A stretch of 64,000 bases of DNA from Negativicoccus succinicivorans (GTDB lineage Bacteria > Bacillota > Negativicutes > Veillonellales > Negativicoccaceae): positions 48,517 through 112,516 of the forward strand of contig NZ_JAHAJN010000004.1 in NCBI RefSeq assembly GCF_018372215.1, given 5' to 3'. The notes below the pieces were generated by a model. That model was not told the DNA's origin. It did no database searches and saw nothing but the letters and a program-made list of their open reading frames with translations. This document shows, piece after piece, positions 34,583-43,354 of the stretch (position 1 is its first letter; every line of letters starts with the position of its first letter). A program made the position numbers and the translations under genes.

Positions 34583-35749
34583 TTATTTTTTCGAGGCGAT
34601 AAAACGCGCGATGCGTTTCATGGCTTCGGCGAGATTTTCCATGCTCGCCGCGTAGGAAATGCGCACGTGGCCTTTCCCCTGTTCGCCGAATGCCGAACCC
34701 GGCACGACGGCGATACGTTCGGCGGCGAGTAAACCTTCGGCGAATTCATTATCCGTAAGTCCCCTGCTGCGAATATCCGGGAAGATGTAGAAGGCACCTT
34801 GCGGCTTCACACAGGGCAGACCCATTTTCGTCAGTTCGTCGTATACGAACAGGCGACGACGGTCGTATTCCGCTTTCATCGCGGCGACATCTTCGTCGCA
34901 TTCGCGCAGAGCGGCGAGCGCTCCTTTTTGACTGGTCGTCGGCGCGCACATAATCGCGTACTGGTGGATCTTGAACATCGTTTCCGTGAGTTCGCGCGGC
35001 GCGCAGGCGTAACCGATACGCATGCCGGTCATCGCGTAGGCTTTGGAAAAGCCGTTGAAAACGACGGTGCGTTCCCGCATGCCCGGTAGCGACGCGATGC
35101 AGGTGTGCGTGCCTTCATAGGTCAGTTCCGCGTAAATTTCATCGGAAATAACGACGAGGTCGTGCCGTTTCGCCACTTCGGCGATCTCCATAAGCGATTC
35201 GCGATCCATGATCGTGCCCGTCGGGTTGTTCGGGAAACCGATCAGCAATACTTTTGTTTTCGGGGTAATATATTTTTCCAGCGCTTGCGCCGTCAGACGG
35301 AAACCGTCTTCCTGCCGCGTCGGCACGAGTACCGGCGTACCGCCCGCCAACGTCACGCAAGCCGGATACGCCACATAGGCCGGATCGGGGATCAGCACTT
35401 CATCTCCCGGATTCAACAGCGCGCGCAAAGTCATGTCGATCGCTTCCGAAACGCCGATCGTCACCGTGATCTCCGTCTTGGAATCGTATTCGACGCCGTA
35501 ATGTTCGGCGAACAGTTTGGCGATTTCTTCACGCAAAGGCAAAATACCGGCATTGCCCGTGTACGACGTTTCCCCTTTTTCCAGACTTGCTATGCAGGCT
35601 TTAATGACTTTATCCGGCGCGTTGAAATCAGGTTCTCCCACGCCGAGTGAAATCACATTATCCATGGCGCTCGCCAAATCAAAAAATTTGCGAATGCCCG
35701 ACGGCGGTATCGAAATGACCCGCGGCACCATTTTTGTTTTCCAGTCCAT
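34583..35749 (-). CDS. PLP-dependent class I/II aminotransferase
   Basis: The 388-aa fold-type I aminotransferase has the N-terminal ISLGVGEPDF, the phosphate region GVSEAIDMTLRA, GFPNNPTG, SDEIYAELTYEG and the PLP-lysine segment FSKAYAMTGMRIGY (Lys at about 233). The C-terminal VRISYA arginine binds the substrate carboxylate. It belongs to the aspartate/aromatic/MalY-PatA-like group widespread in Firmicutes, with substrate not deducible. It is monocistronic, with extended -10 (TGCTATGAT, 35782-35787), a strong AAAGGAGG and its own terminator. Confidence 0.92.
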   Translation of the reverse strand: MDWKTKMVPRVISIPPSGIRKFFDLASAMDNVISLGVGEPDFNAPDKVIKACIASLEKGETSYTGNAGILPLREEIAKLFAEHYGVEYDSKTEITVTIGVSEAIDMTLRALLNPGDEVLIPDPAYVAYPACVTLAGGTPVLVPTRQEDGFRLTAQALEKYITPKTKVLLIGFPNNPTGTIMDRESLMEIAEVAKRHDLVVISDEIYAELTYEGTHTCIASLPGMRERTVVFNGFSKAYAMTGMRIGYACAPRELTETMFKIHQYAIMCAPTTSQKGALAALRECDEDVAAMKAEYDRRRLFVYDELTKMGLPCVKPQGAFYIFPDIRSRGLTDNEFAEGLLAAERIAVVPGSAFGEQGKGHVRISYAASMENLAEAMKRIARFIASKK

Positions 35750-35781
35750 GTGATCCTCCTTTAAAGATGTAATCTCACTTC

Positions 35782-35790
35782 ATCATAGCA
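35782..35790 (-). promoter_or_regulatory. extended -10 promoter of the aminotransferase gene
   Basis: TGCTATGAT on the minus strand, hexamer at 35782-35787. Confidence 0.5.
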
Positions 35791-35814
35791 AAGACGCGCG
35801 CATGTTTCAATCCA

Positions 35815-35847
35815 TAAAAAAGCCGCACCGCGAGGTGCGACTTTTTA
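35815..35847 (-). terminator. terminator of tpx
   Basis: Stem GTCGCACC/GGTGCGGC with loop TCGC; T6 follows on the minus strand. Confidence 0.8.
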
Positions 35848-35865
35848 CTTTTCGTGGTTCTATTT

Positions 35866-36372
35866 TTACAGTTTTTTCAATGCTTCCAAGGCGCTTGCGA
35901 AGTCAACCTGATCGCTGGCTTCCGGCACGTATTCGATGTACCGTACGACATTGTCGCGATCGACGATCACTACGCCGCGCGAGAGCAGACGCAGATCCGG
36001 AACGAGGTAACCGTATTTCTCACCGAATTCCGCCGTTTTGTGGTCGGAAAGCGTGACGACGCGATCCAATCCTTCCGCCGCGCAGAAACGTTCCTGCGCA
36101 AACGGCAAGTCCGTGCTCAACGCGATGACAACAACATCATCGGCAAACGATACCGCGTCTTTGTTGAACTGACGAACCTGGCTTTGGCAAACCGGCGTAT
36201 CCATCGACGGCATCGCCAAGAGAACTTTGATTTGGCCGTTCCAGTCCGACAGTTTTTTGGCCGACAAATCCCGCGCGACCAGTGTCGCGTCCGGAGCGGT
36301 ATCACCGACTTTAATTTCGTTTCCGGCGAGAGCCAATACCTGGCCATCCCATTTGGTAGTGCGTTTTTCCAT
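35866..36372 (-). CDS. tpx: thiol peroxidase (Tpx-type peroxiredoxin)
   Basis: Tpx reduces hydrogen and organic peroxides with electrons from thioredoxin. The 168-aa protein has VGDTAPDATLV, the peroxidatic motif SMDTPVCQSQ (Cys at about 62) and the resolving Cys in AQERFCAAEGL, as in atypical 2-Cys Tpx. ATG 36372 is used, since GAGGAGG lies 7-8 nt upstream. It is transcribed away from the RuBisCO-like gene; the two extended -10 boxes are about 25 nt apart. Confidence 0.95.
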   Translation of the reverse strand: MEKRTTKWDGQVLALAGNEIKVGDTAPDATLVARDLSAKKLSDWNGQIKVLLAMPSMDTPVCQSQVRQFNKDAVSFADDVVVIALSTDLPFAQERFCAAEGLDRVVTLSDHKTAEFGEKYGYLVPDLRLLSRGVVIVDRDNVVRYIEYVPEASDQVDFASALEALKKL

Positions 36373-36418
36373 ACTATTTCCCTCCTCAAATAACATGTAA
36401 ATAAATCGGTACACTTAT

Positions 36419-36454
36419 ATTATATCACGCGCGCCCCTTCATCCGTGATAAGAT
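36419..36454. promoter_or_regulatory. divergent promoters of tpx and the RuBisCO-like gene
   Basis: Minus strand TGATATAAT (hexamer 36419-36424) drives tpx; plus strand TGATAAGAT (hexamer 36449-36454) drives the RuBisCO-like gene. The core boxes are so close that the polymerases would compete. Confidence 0.55.
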
Positions 36455-36476
36455 AGTGGCAATAAAGGAGGTCTTT

Positions 36477-37631
36477 ATGACGCATTTATCTCTTCCCCGC
36501 TGGCAGGCCGCGTACGCCGTCACCGCGAACGATCGCGCCGAAGCGGAGCAACTTGCTCACAATCTCGCCGTCGAACAGACGATTGAATATCCCTACGAAT
36601 TGGTGGAAGGCACCTGGTACGCCGACGAAATGACCGGCCGCATCGAAGCCATCGAACCGCTTCATGAAACGGAGTGGAAAGTGACCGTCAGCTATCCCGC
36701 CGAAGCGGTGCAGGGTGAAATTTTGCAGCTTTTGAATATGCTGTACGGAAATTCTTCGTTGAAAATCAAGACGCGTTTATTGGACTTCACATTGAGTCCA
36801 GAGCTCGCCGCCGAATATCCCGGTCCGCGCTACGGTCTTAACGGTTTGCGCGACTATTGGCAAGCACCCGACGGACCGTTGGTGATGGCGGTGCTCAAAC
36901 CCATCGGTCACAGCAGCCGCGAATTCGCCGCCATGGCGAGCGCCTTCGCCCGCGCGGGCGCGGCGGTGGTGAAAGACGACCACAGCCTGCATAATCAGAA
37001 ATTTTCTCCTTTTCGGGAACGCGTGACGGCGTGCGTCGACGCGATCACGAACGCCAACGCGCAAGCCGGTCACCACACGGCGTACTTGCCGAATATCACA
37101 AGCGCCGGCGCGGAATTGATCGAGCGCGCGCTGTGCGCGCAGGAGCTCGGCGCGAACGGCATCATGGTAGCGCCGGCCTTGACCGGTTGGGGCAGCGTAC
37201 ACGAACTCGCGAATTATCCCGATTTCACTTTGCCCATTGTCTGCCACCCGTCCTGGAGCGGCCCGATGGTGCGCGGTCCGCGACCGGTGGTTTCCCCCTT
37301 TGTCTATAACGGTTTGTTTCCGCGCTTGGCCGGCGCCGACAGCGTCATCGTCGTGGGCGCCGGCGGTCGTTTCGGAGTGCACAATGACGCGTGTCTGGCG
37401 AGCCGTGACGGCGCGCTCTGCGCGTGGGGAAATTGCCGCCCGCTATTGCCCGCCATCGGCGGCGGCATGACGCTCGACGCGATCGCCGAATTGCCGCAAA
37501 TCTACGGTGACGATATTATGTACCTCGTCGGCGGAGCGCTATTCCGTGAAAGTCCCGATATCGAACAGAACACGCGCCGCTTTTTGGCAGGAGTCGAAAC
37601 GATCTATGCTCACGCCGGAAACGCTCGCTAA
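36477..37631 (+). CDS. RuBisCO-like protein (form IV-like, non-canonical active site)
   Basis: The 384-aa protein has RuBisCO large-subunit architecture: an N-terminal alpha/beta domain (about 1-125) with GTWYADEM and NMLYGNSS, then a TIM barrel. AVLKPIG (K141) matches the first half of KPK. VVKDDH (K166-D167-D168-H169) matches the carbamyl-Lys segment KDDE but with His in place of Glu. CHPSWSG (H257) sits at the barrel His; the loop-6 Lys region reads GAGGRFG, and SGG becomes GGG. Carboxylation is therefore unlikely. Form IV proteins do enolase, isomerase or transcarboxylase chemistry on sugar phosphates. AAAGGAGG precedes ATG 36477. The gene overlaps the LarE-like gene. Confidence 0.88.
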   Translation: MTHLSLPRWQAAYAVTANDRAEAEQLAHNLAVEQTIEYPYELVEGTWYADEMTGRIEAIEPLHETEWKVTVSYPAEAVQGEILQLLNMLYGNSSLKIKTRLLDFTLSPELAAEYPGPRYGLNGLRDYWQAPDGPLVMAVLKPIGHSSREFAAMASAFARAGAAVVKDDHSLHNQKFSPFRERVTACVDAITNANAQAGHHTAYLPNITSAGAELIERALCAQELGANGIMVAPALTGWGSVHELANYPDFTLPIVCHPSWSGPMVRGPRPVVSPFVYNGLFPRLAGADSVIVVGAGGRFGVHNDACLASRDGALCAWGNCRPLLPAIGGGMTLDAIAELPQIYGDDIMYLVGGALFRESPDIEQNTRRFLAGVETIYAHAGNAR

Positions 37632-38433
37632 ACTGACGCGGCTGCGCCGACTGTTAAAAGCCGACGAACGCGTCGTGCTCGCCTATTCGGGCGGCATCGA
37701 TTCTTCGTTGCTCGCGTATCTCGGTCAGCAGATGCTCGGCGACCATTTGCTCGCCGTCACCTGCGTGAGTCCGCTGCTCCCGCCGGCGGAACGCATCGCG
37801 GCCCGCCGCTTTGCCGCCGGCCACGGCATCCGCCACATGGAATGGCCGACGCCGGATCTCGACTGTGAGGCCGTCGCGCACAACGCGCCGGATCGCTGCT
37901 ATCATTGCAAGTATCGTCGCTTTGCCGCTCTGCTGGAATACGCGCGCACGCACGGTTACCGGGCGGTCTGGGAAGGCAGCAATATCGACGATCTCGGCCA
38001 ATACCGGCCGGGCTTGCGGGCGCTGCGGGAACTGCCCGTGACTTCGCCTTACCTCGACGCGAACTTTATGAAAGCGGACATCCGCGACGTCGCCCGTCAT
38101 CTCGGTCTGTCCATTTGGGATAAACCGGCCGCGCCCTGTCTCGCCACCCGCTTTCCGTACGAAACCGAACTCGACGCGCACATATTGAGCAAAGTCGCGG
38201 TGGCGGAAACTCTTTTGCGCGCCGTGTTGGGCGAACCGCTGCGGCTGCGCTATGACGGTCACGCCGCGACGATTGAAGCGGATGCCAAACGACTAGCGCG
38301 TATCTCCGCGAAGCGCAAACAAAAATTATTACAATGCGTTCGTCAATGCGGCATCGAGGCTGTGCAATTCGCCCCTGACGGTTACCGAAGCGGCCGCTAC
38401 GATCATGAAGACAATAAAAAAACACCTCGCTGA
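37606..38433 (+). CDS. larE: LarE-like ATP-dependent sulfurtransferase (PP-loop)
   Basis: LarE inserts sulfur into the nickel-pincer cofactor precursor of lactate racemase by adenylating a carboxylate. The 275-aa protein has the PP-loop AYSGGIDSS (residues 26-34), EGSNIDDLGQYRPG and the cysteines C98-x2-C101 (DRCYHCK) and C178 (PCLATR). Three such Cys are the pattern of LarE types that hold a [4Fe-4S] cluster and do not sacrifice their own Cys. The start overlaps the RuBisCO-like gene by 26 nt. No larA, larB or larC is nearby, so a different client, perhaps linked to the RuBisCO-like protein, is possible. Confidence 0.87.
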   Translation: MLTPETLAKLTRLRRLLKADERVVLAYSGGIDSSLLAYLGQQMLGDHLLAVTCVSPLLPPAERIAARRFAAGHGIRHMEWPTPDLDCEAVAHNAPDRCYHCKYRRFAALLEYARTHGYRAVWEGSNIDDLGQYRPGLRALRELPVTSPYLDANFMKADIRDVARHLGLSIWDKPAAPCLATRFPYETELDAHILSKVAVAETLLRAVLGEPLRLRYDGHAATIEADAKRLARISAKRKQKLLQCVRQCGIEAVQFAPDGYRSGRYDHEDNKKTPR

Positions 38434-38446
38434 GGTGTTTTTTTAT
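38412..38446. terminator. bidirectional terminator after the larE-like gene
   Basis: Stem AAACACCTC/GAGGTGTTT with loop GCT, flanked by A and T runs; lies over the last codons of the larE-like gene. Confidence 0.8.
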
Positions 38447-39132
38447 TGGATGGCTTGCTGAAAGCCGCGCCGAAATTCGGTCGCGCCGCCGTTTGCCGGA
38501 TGGCGTAACGCGACGCTTGGAATGCCGCCCTGCGCGAGCATCTGTTGCGCTTTGCGCCCGATCGCGAAAATCAGCGGCGGCCGATACATGTCGATGATTC
38601 GTCGCGCGAACGTCAGTCCCGCGGCGAGTTCCGCTTCCTGCGGCGTGCGATTGGCGAGCGGATTCGTCGCCGGATGCGGATGAAACGGAAAAATATTCCA
38701 AAGTAAGAACGATTCCGGTCGCAGTCCCGCGTCCAATGCCGCCTGCCACACCATGGTATCCGTCGGTTCGTTATAGCCGAGTCGGGCGCGCGTGTTCGGC
38801 ATTTCGTCCGTCACGCGCGACGTGCGTTCAACCGTCTCTGGCGTCAGAAAAATATCCTGCGGACCGACGCGTTTGTGATGTCCCAAAAGCATGCGTTCGC
38901 AGGTCAGCGCGATCCCGGAAAAGCGGCAACCCTGATATCCCGCCGCCTCCGCCAGCAGCAACACGCGCGGCGCGGGCCGCACCGCCAGGTAGCGACGCAG
39001 GTAGTCGCGCCGTAGCGCCGCCGCCCCCGGCAAATCGAGTTCCGTCTCGTCCTGTTCGCGCCAGGGATTCGCGACATCGTCACTCGTATACGCGCGCAAA
39101 TCTTCAATCAGCGCTTCCATATCGCTCTTCAT
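38443..39132 (-). CDS. uracil-DNA glycosylase-superfamily protein
   Basis: The 229-aa protein has the UDG-fold N-terminal loop VLLLAEAAGYQGCRFSG and the C-terminal LRHPANGGATEFRRGF. The last resembles the HPS/HPA leucine-loop motif of the superfamily. No CxxC...C cluster of family 4/5 enzymes is visible. Homologues are annotated as uracil-DNA glycosylases, but catalytic activity is not shown by these motifs alone. Its start shares a base with the upstream stop (TAATG) and follows xth and the GT39 gene in one operon; xth fits a base-excision repair theme. Confidence 0.8.
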   Translation of the reverse strand: MKSDMEALIEDLRAYTSDDVANPWREQDETELDLPGAAALRRDYLRRYLAVRPAPRVLLLAEAAGYQGCRFSGIALTCERMLLGHHKRVGPQDIFLTPETVERTSRVTDEMPNTRARLGYNEPTDTMVWQAALDAGLRPESFLLWNIFPFHPHPATNPLANRTPQEAELAAGLTFARRIIDMYRPPLIFAIGRKAQQMLAQGGIPSVALRHPANGGATEFRRGFQQAIQ

Positions 39133-40745
39133 TATCCCTCCGTCGGACTTCGTAACGAAGCCGTATTCATGTAAATATCACCGGAATGAAAACTTTCTTT
39201 CAACCGTACGAGGTGCGCATACGATTCTTTCGCGAAGTGCTTGCGCTGCGAACGCGGCACCAACAGCGTCATTTCCTCACCGCGCTCCAGCGCCGTCACC
39301 AACTCTTCCTCCGTCACTTGCGGCATCGTGTACTTACCCGCCCATACCGCATTTCTCTCTTCGTCGCGATCGGCAAGGATCGGCACGATCCCCGCATAAA
39401 ACGGGAACGAGGTCGTGTACGAGCGGTAGCAGTAGTGAACGCCCGGCTCCGCGGCCCACGCCGACGCGAGTTCTTCCGTGCTCCGATCACGCAGCACCGA
39501 CGGCAATCCTTCCGCCGTCAACAAAAGAGAGGCGATCACCAGCATCCACGCGACCCGCGCGAAAAGACCTGCGCGAGAACCGTTGCGACGACTGCGCCAC
39601 AACGTGTACGCGAAGAAAATCAAAAGCACGGCGGCCAAGCCGATCAGCGAGCGCTGCGAGTAAGCCGTTGCGCCGAGATACAAGGCCACCATGAAAAACG
39701 CGGGCACCGTGAGCCACGCGTCGTACGTGTTGCGGCCGCTGTCGACTGCGCGCAACCAGGCGCGTACGGCGAGCAGCACCAGCGGCAAAATCGCGATGTA
39801 CGTATACGTAATGTACTTGGTCGCCATCGCCGTGTAAAAGAATAACGTGACCGCAGTCCAAACCGCGCAGAAACGATACGCCGCCGACGTATCCCAACGC
39901 CTGCGCACGATCTCCCGCAACGCCAACGGCGTCCACGGCAGCGCCGAAAGCGGTAAAATCAGCAAGTAATAATACCAGTGATTATCCTCGGGATGTTCGG
40001 AAACCGTGGCCCGCGTAATATTGTGCAGACCCAGGAAGCCCTCAATAAAATCCGCGCCGTGCACCATGTACATCGTGACGTACCAGGGCGCCGATACGAG
40101 GAAAAACACAGCGATACCCGCCGGATCAAACAGGCGTTTCCAGCGGCGCGCGTCGGGCGTCACGGCGAGCCAAACCAATAAAATCAAACCCGGCAGCACA
40201 AGCCCCACCGGCCCTTTGGTGAGTACGGCCAAACCCGCGCCCGCGTACGCGAGCGTCATGCAGCGACGCGAATCTTCCGTCAAGCCGCGATACGCGCCGT
40301 ACATCGTCACCGCCGTCCACAAAAGCAGCGCCGGATCCGTGACCACGCCGCGACTGAGCACCCAAAACGCAAATGTCGTCAGCAAAAATAAACCGCTGTA
40401 CCAGTACGCGTCTTTGCGTCGCCAAAAACATTCACCCAAAACGCCCGTCATCACGACCGTCGCCGCCCCCATGACCGCGCCGGGCAAACGCGACGCGAAA
40501 TCGCCGAACCCGAACAGCGCGTAGGAAATTTCCAGCAGCCAATACGCGAAAATCGGTTTATCAAACCAGTAATGACCGTAAATCTGCGGCGATATCCAAT
40601 TCCCCGCCAACACCATTTCTTTCGCCGTCAGAGCGTAGTTGGACTCCACCGGATCCGTCACCGGCAAATTCCAATTAAACGCGCACAACGTGATCAGCGC
40701 CAGCAGAAACAGGCCGCCGTACTTGCGCCATAATGATCCATTCAT
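39132..40745 (-). CDS. GT39 (ArnT-like) glycosyltransferase
   Basis: The 537-aa integral membrane protein resembles undecaprenyl-phosphate-sugar:lipid A transferases. The first periplasmic loop holds DPVESNYALTAKEM (the acidic DE/DP motif of GT39/ArnT) and GHYWFDKPIFAYWLL. Eleven or so hydrophobic helices follow, then a soluble C-terminal periplasmic domain from about 420. ATG 40745 is preferred over TTG 40766, because GGAGCG lies about 10 nt ahead of it and TTG has no site. It could modify lipid A or attach another lipid-linked sugar. It sits between xth and the UDG-like gene. Confidence 0.88.
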   Translation of the reverse strand: MNGSLWRKYGGLFLLALITLCAFNWNLPVTDPVESNYALTAKEMVLAGNWISPQIYGHYWFDKPIFAYWLLEISYALFGFGDFASRLPGAVMGAATVVMTGVLGECFWRRKDAYWYSGLFLLTTFAFWVLSRGVVTDPALLLWTAVTMYGAYRGLTEDSRRCMTLAYAGAGLAVLTKGPVGLVLPGLILLVWLAVTPDARRWKRLFDPAGIAVFFLVSAPWYVTMYMVHGADFIEGFLGLHNITRATVSEHPEDNHWYYYLLILPLSALPWTPLALREIVRRRWDTSAAYRFCAVWTAVTLFFYTAMATKYITYTYIAILPLVLLAVRAWLRAVDSGRNTYDAWLTVPAFFMVALYLGATAYSQRSLIGLAAVLLIFFAYTLWRSRRNGSRAGLFARVAWMLVIASLLLTAEGLPSVLRDRSTEELASAWAAEPGVHYCYRSYTTSFPFYAGIVPILADRDEERNAVWAGKYTMPQVTEEELVTALERGEEMTLLVPRSQRKHFAKESYAHLVRLKESFHSGDIYMNTASLRSPTEG

Positions 40746-40762
40746 CAAAGTCAGCGCTCCGC

Positions 40763-41524
40763 TCAACGACCCAAATCCAACACGATATCCACCGGGCAGT
40801 GGTCGCTGCCCATGACTTCGGGATAAATCCGCGCTTCCTGAATCTTCGGCGCCAGACGATCCGACACCAGGAAATAATCAATTCTCCACCCGACATTGCG
40901 TTCGCGCGATTTCGCGAAATAACTCCACCACGTGTACGCGTCCACCGCGTCCGGATACAGGTAACGGAACGAATCGGTAAAACCGGCATCCAGCAACTTC
41001 GTCATCATATCGCGTTCTTCATCGGTGAAACCGGCGTTGCGACGATTCGTCTTCGGATTTTTCAAGTCGATTTCCTTATGCGCCACATTCAAATCGCCGC
41101 ACAACACGACCGGCTTCTCCTCATTCAACTCCAACAAATACGCGCGGAACGCATCTTCCCACGTCATGCGGTAGTCGAGCCGCGCGAGCTCCCGCTGACT
41201 GTTCGGCGTATAGCAGGTGACGAGGTAATGATCCGGATATTCGAGCGTAATCACGCGCCCCTCCTGATCATGCTCTTCGATCGCGATCCCGTACGATACA
41301 TGTAGCGGTTCATGTTTCGTGAAAATGGCGGTGCCGCTGTAACCTTTTTTGACGGCGCTGTTCCAAAACTGATAGTAGCCCGGCAAATCCAACTCCATTT
41401 GGTGCGCCTGCATTTTCGTTTCCTGCAGACAAACCGCGTCCGCGGCGAATTCATCGAATCGTTCCATAAAACCTTTACGCACAGCCGCGCGTAAACCGTT
41501 TACATTCCAAGATACGTAATGCAT
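40763..41524 (-). CDS. xth: exodeoxyribonuclease III
   Basis: Xth is the AP endonuclease and 3'-phosphodiesterase of base excision repair. The 253-aa EEP-fold protein shows SWNVNGLRA, CLQETKMQ (catalytic Glu), YPDHYLVTCYTPNS, CGDLNVAHKEIDLKNPK, and the terminal GSDHCPV (catalytic Asp-His). ATG 41524 has AAAGGAGG 6 nt upstream. A TTGACA-18-TACAAT promoter precedes it, driving xth, GT39 and the UDG-like gene. Confidence 0.96.
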   Translation of the reverse strand: MHYVSWNVNGLRAAVRKGFMERFDEFAADAVCLQETKMQAHQMELDLPGYYQFWNSAVKKGYSGTAIFTKHEPLHVSYGIAIEEHDQEGRVITLEYPDHYLVTCYTPNSQRELARLDYRMTWEDAFRAYLLELNEEKPVVLCGDLNVAHKEIDLKNPKTNRRNAGFTDEERDMMTKLLDAGFTDSFRYLYPDAVDAYTWWSYFAKSRERNVGWRIDYFLVSDRLAPKIQEARIYPEVMGSDHCPVDIVLDLGR

Positions 41525-41549
41525 GAAATCCTCCTTTACTGTCCGTTCC

Positions 41550-41579
41550 ATTGTATGAAACTCACCGCGCGTTTGTCAA
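41550..41579 (-). promoter_or_regulatory. promoter of the xth operon
   Basis: TTGACA (41574-41579) and TACAAT (41550-41555) on the minus strand, 18-nt spacer. Confidence 0.65.
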
Positions 41580-41629
41580 AACACAAACCGTTTATTTTAC
41601 ATATCATCGCTCAGATACCTCTCGCACTG

Positions 41630-41638
41630 TGCTATAAT
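41630..41638 (+). promoter_or_regulatory. extended -10 promoter of the ACT/DUF711 pair
   Basis: TGCTATAAT on the plus strand (hexamer 41633-41638), 28 nt ahead of the first ATG; about 50 nt from the divergent xth promoter. Confidence 0.55.
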
Positions 41639-41665
41639 AAACAAAAATTTATGAGGAGGACTGTG

Positions 41666-41938
41666 ATGAAACGGGTAGTGATAACGGTGCTCGGCGTGGA
41701 TCGCGTCGGCATCATCGCGGCAGTCACCAAAGTGCTCGCCGAACAAAAGATCAATGTGTTGTCGATCAATCAAACTATTTTAGACGGTTTCTTCAACATG
41801 GTGCTGATGGGCGACATGACGGATGCGGAACTGGATATGCAAACCTTACAAAAACAGTTCGCGGATCTCGGTGAAAATATGGGGCTGGATATTCGCGCGC
41901 AACTCGCCGATGTGTTTTATAAAATGCACCGCGTGTAG
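41666..41938 (+). CDS. ACT-domain protein (UPF0237 type)
   Basis: The 90-aa protein is a single ACT domain: [24 protein letters not shown] followed by [10 protein letters not shown] and a second half that closes the fold. ACT domains bind amino acids or similar small ligands. The GAGGAGG site and the extended -10 support this start. It lies 8 nt before the DUF711 gene, and the same two-gene pair is conserved across many Firmicutes; both have unknown physiological roles. Confidence 0.9.
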   Translation: MKRVVITVLGVDRVGIIAAVTKVLAEQKINVLSINQTILDGFFNMVLMGDMTDAELDMQTLQKQFADLGENMGLDIRAQLADVFYKMHRV

Positions 41939-41946
41939 GAGGTTCT

Positions 41947-43305
41947 ATGCTGGATATTGAAGATATTTTAGCCACTCGCCGCATGTTTGAGGAAAATCGT
42001 CTGGACGTGCGCACCGTCACGCTCGGCGTTTCCCTGCGCGGCTGCATCGACCGTAACGGCGAAACAATGTGCCAAAAAATCTACGATCACATTTGTCGCG
42101 TCGCGGAAAATCTCGTGCCGACCGCGGAGGCGATTTCCCGTGAATACGGCGTGCCGATCATCAACAAGCGCGTCGCCGTCACACCGATTTCGCTCATCGC
42201 GGAGGCGAGCGACCTGACCGGTTATGTGCCGGTCGCGCAGGCCTTGGACCGTGCCGCGAAAACGTGCGGCATCGATTTTATCGGCGGCTTTTCCGCGCTG
42301 GTGCAAAACGGCATCACGCGCGGCGATCAAATTTTACTCGATTCCGTTCCGGAAGCGCTGGCGACCACCGATCGCGTCTGCTCCTCCATCGGCATCGGCT
42401 CGACGAAATCGGGCATTAATATGGATGCCGTTCGACAAATCGGCGAAATCATCAAAAAAACGGCCGCTTTGACCGCCGACAATGGCGCTTTAGGTTGCGC
42501 CAAACTCGTCGCGTTCTGCAATCCGGTCGAAGACAATCCGTTCATGGCGGGCGCGTTCCACGGCGTAACGCAAGGCGATCTCGCCGTTCACGTCGGCGTC
42601 TCCGGTCCGGGCGTTGTCAAACGGGCGCTTGAAGAAGTGCGCGGCGAATCGTTTGATGTCGTCGCGGAAACGATCAAAGAAACGGCGTTCATGGTCACTC
42701 GCGTCGGTCAGCTCGTCGCGCAGGTAGCGGCGGAGCGTTTGCGCGCGCCGTTCGGCATCATCGATCTGTCGCTTGCGCCGACCAGTGAAATCGGTGACAG
42801 CGTCGCCAAAATCTTGGAAGAAATGGGTCTCGAAAGCTGTGGCGCGCCGGGCACGACGGCCGCGCTCGCGCTCTTAAACGACGCCGTGAAAAAAGGCGGC
42901 ATGATGGCCGCCAGTCGTGTCGGAGGCCTCTCCGGCGCGTTCATTCCCGTCAGCGAAGACCTCGGCATGATCGAAGCGGTCGAACGCGGCTCCTTGACGC
43001 TGGAAAAATTGGAAGCGATGACCTGCGTCTGCTCGGTCGGTCTTGATATGATCGCCGTCCCCGGCGACACCTCGGCCGCGACGCTCGCCGCGATTTTGGC
43101 GGATGAAGCGGCGATCGGCATGATCAATAACAAAACCACCGCCACCCGTTTGATTCCGGTGCCCGGCAAAAAAGTCGGCGACCTGGTCGAATTCGGCGGC
43201 CTGTTAGGATACGCGCCCGTCATTGCTGTCAATCGTTTCGACGCGTCGGAGTTCATCGCTCGCGGCGGCCGTATTCCCGCGCCGGTGCGCAGTCTCACGA
43301 ATTAA
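41947..43305 (+). CDS. DUF711/UPF0210 (PFL-like) family protein
   Basis: The 452-aa protein belongs to the UPF0210 family, whose fold is related to pyruvate formate-lyase/glycyl radical barrels but lacks the radical glycine motif. Family stretches are [50 protein letters not shown] and the final [11 protein letters not shown]. Some Cys occur at conserved-looking positions (RGC and CVCSVGLDM). Function is unknown; pairing with an ACT protein hints at amino-acid-linked control. GGAGG precedes ATG 41947, and a terminator follows. Confidence 0.93.
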   Translation: MLDIEDILATRRMFEENRLDVRTVTLGVSLRGCIDRNGETMCQKIYDHICRVAENLVPTAEAISREYGVPIINKRVAVTPISLIAEASDLTGYVPVAQALDRAAKTCGIDFIGGFSALVQNGITRGDQILLDSVPEALATTDRVCSSIGIGSTKSGINMDAVRQIGEIIKKTAALTADNGALGCAKLVAFCNPVEDNPFMAGAFHGVTQGDLAVHVGVSGPGVVKRALEEVRGESFDVVAETIKETAFMVTRVGQLVAQVAAERLRAPFGIIDLSLAPTSEIGDSVAKILEEMGLESCGAPGTTAALALLNDAVKKGGMMAASRVGGLSGAFIPVSEDLGMIEAVERGSLTLEKLEAMTCVCSVGLDMIAVPGDTSAATLAAILADEAAIGMINNKTTATRLIPVPGKKVGDLVEFGGLLGYAPVIAVNRFDASEFIARGGRIPAPVRSLTN

Positions 43306-43314
43306 ATCACGCAT

Positions 43315-43346
43315 CAAAAAAAGAAGCCCGCGGGCTTCTTTTTTAT
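43315..43346. terminator. bidirectional terminator between DUF711 gene and glmM
   Basis: Stem AAGAAGCCCG/CGGGCTTCTT flanked by A6 and T6. Confidence 0.85.
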
Positions 43347-43354
43347 TGTAAAAA

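Noticed and set aside
36477..37631. True CO2-fixing RuBisCO
   Set aside because: Loop-6 Lys context, the second Lys of KPK and the metal Glu are replaced, so carboxylase activity is not supported.
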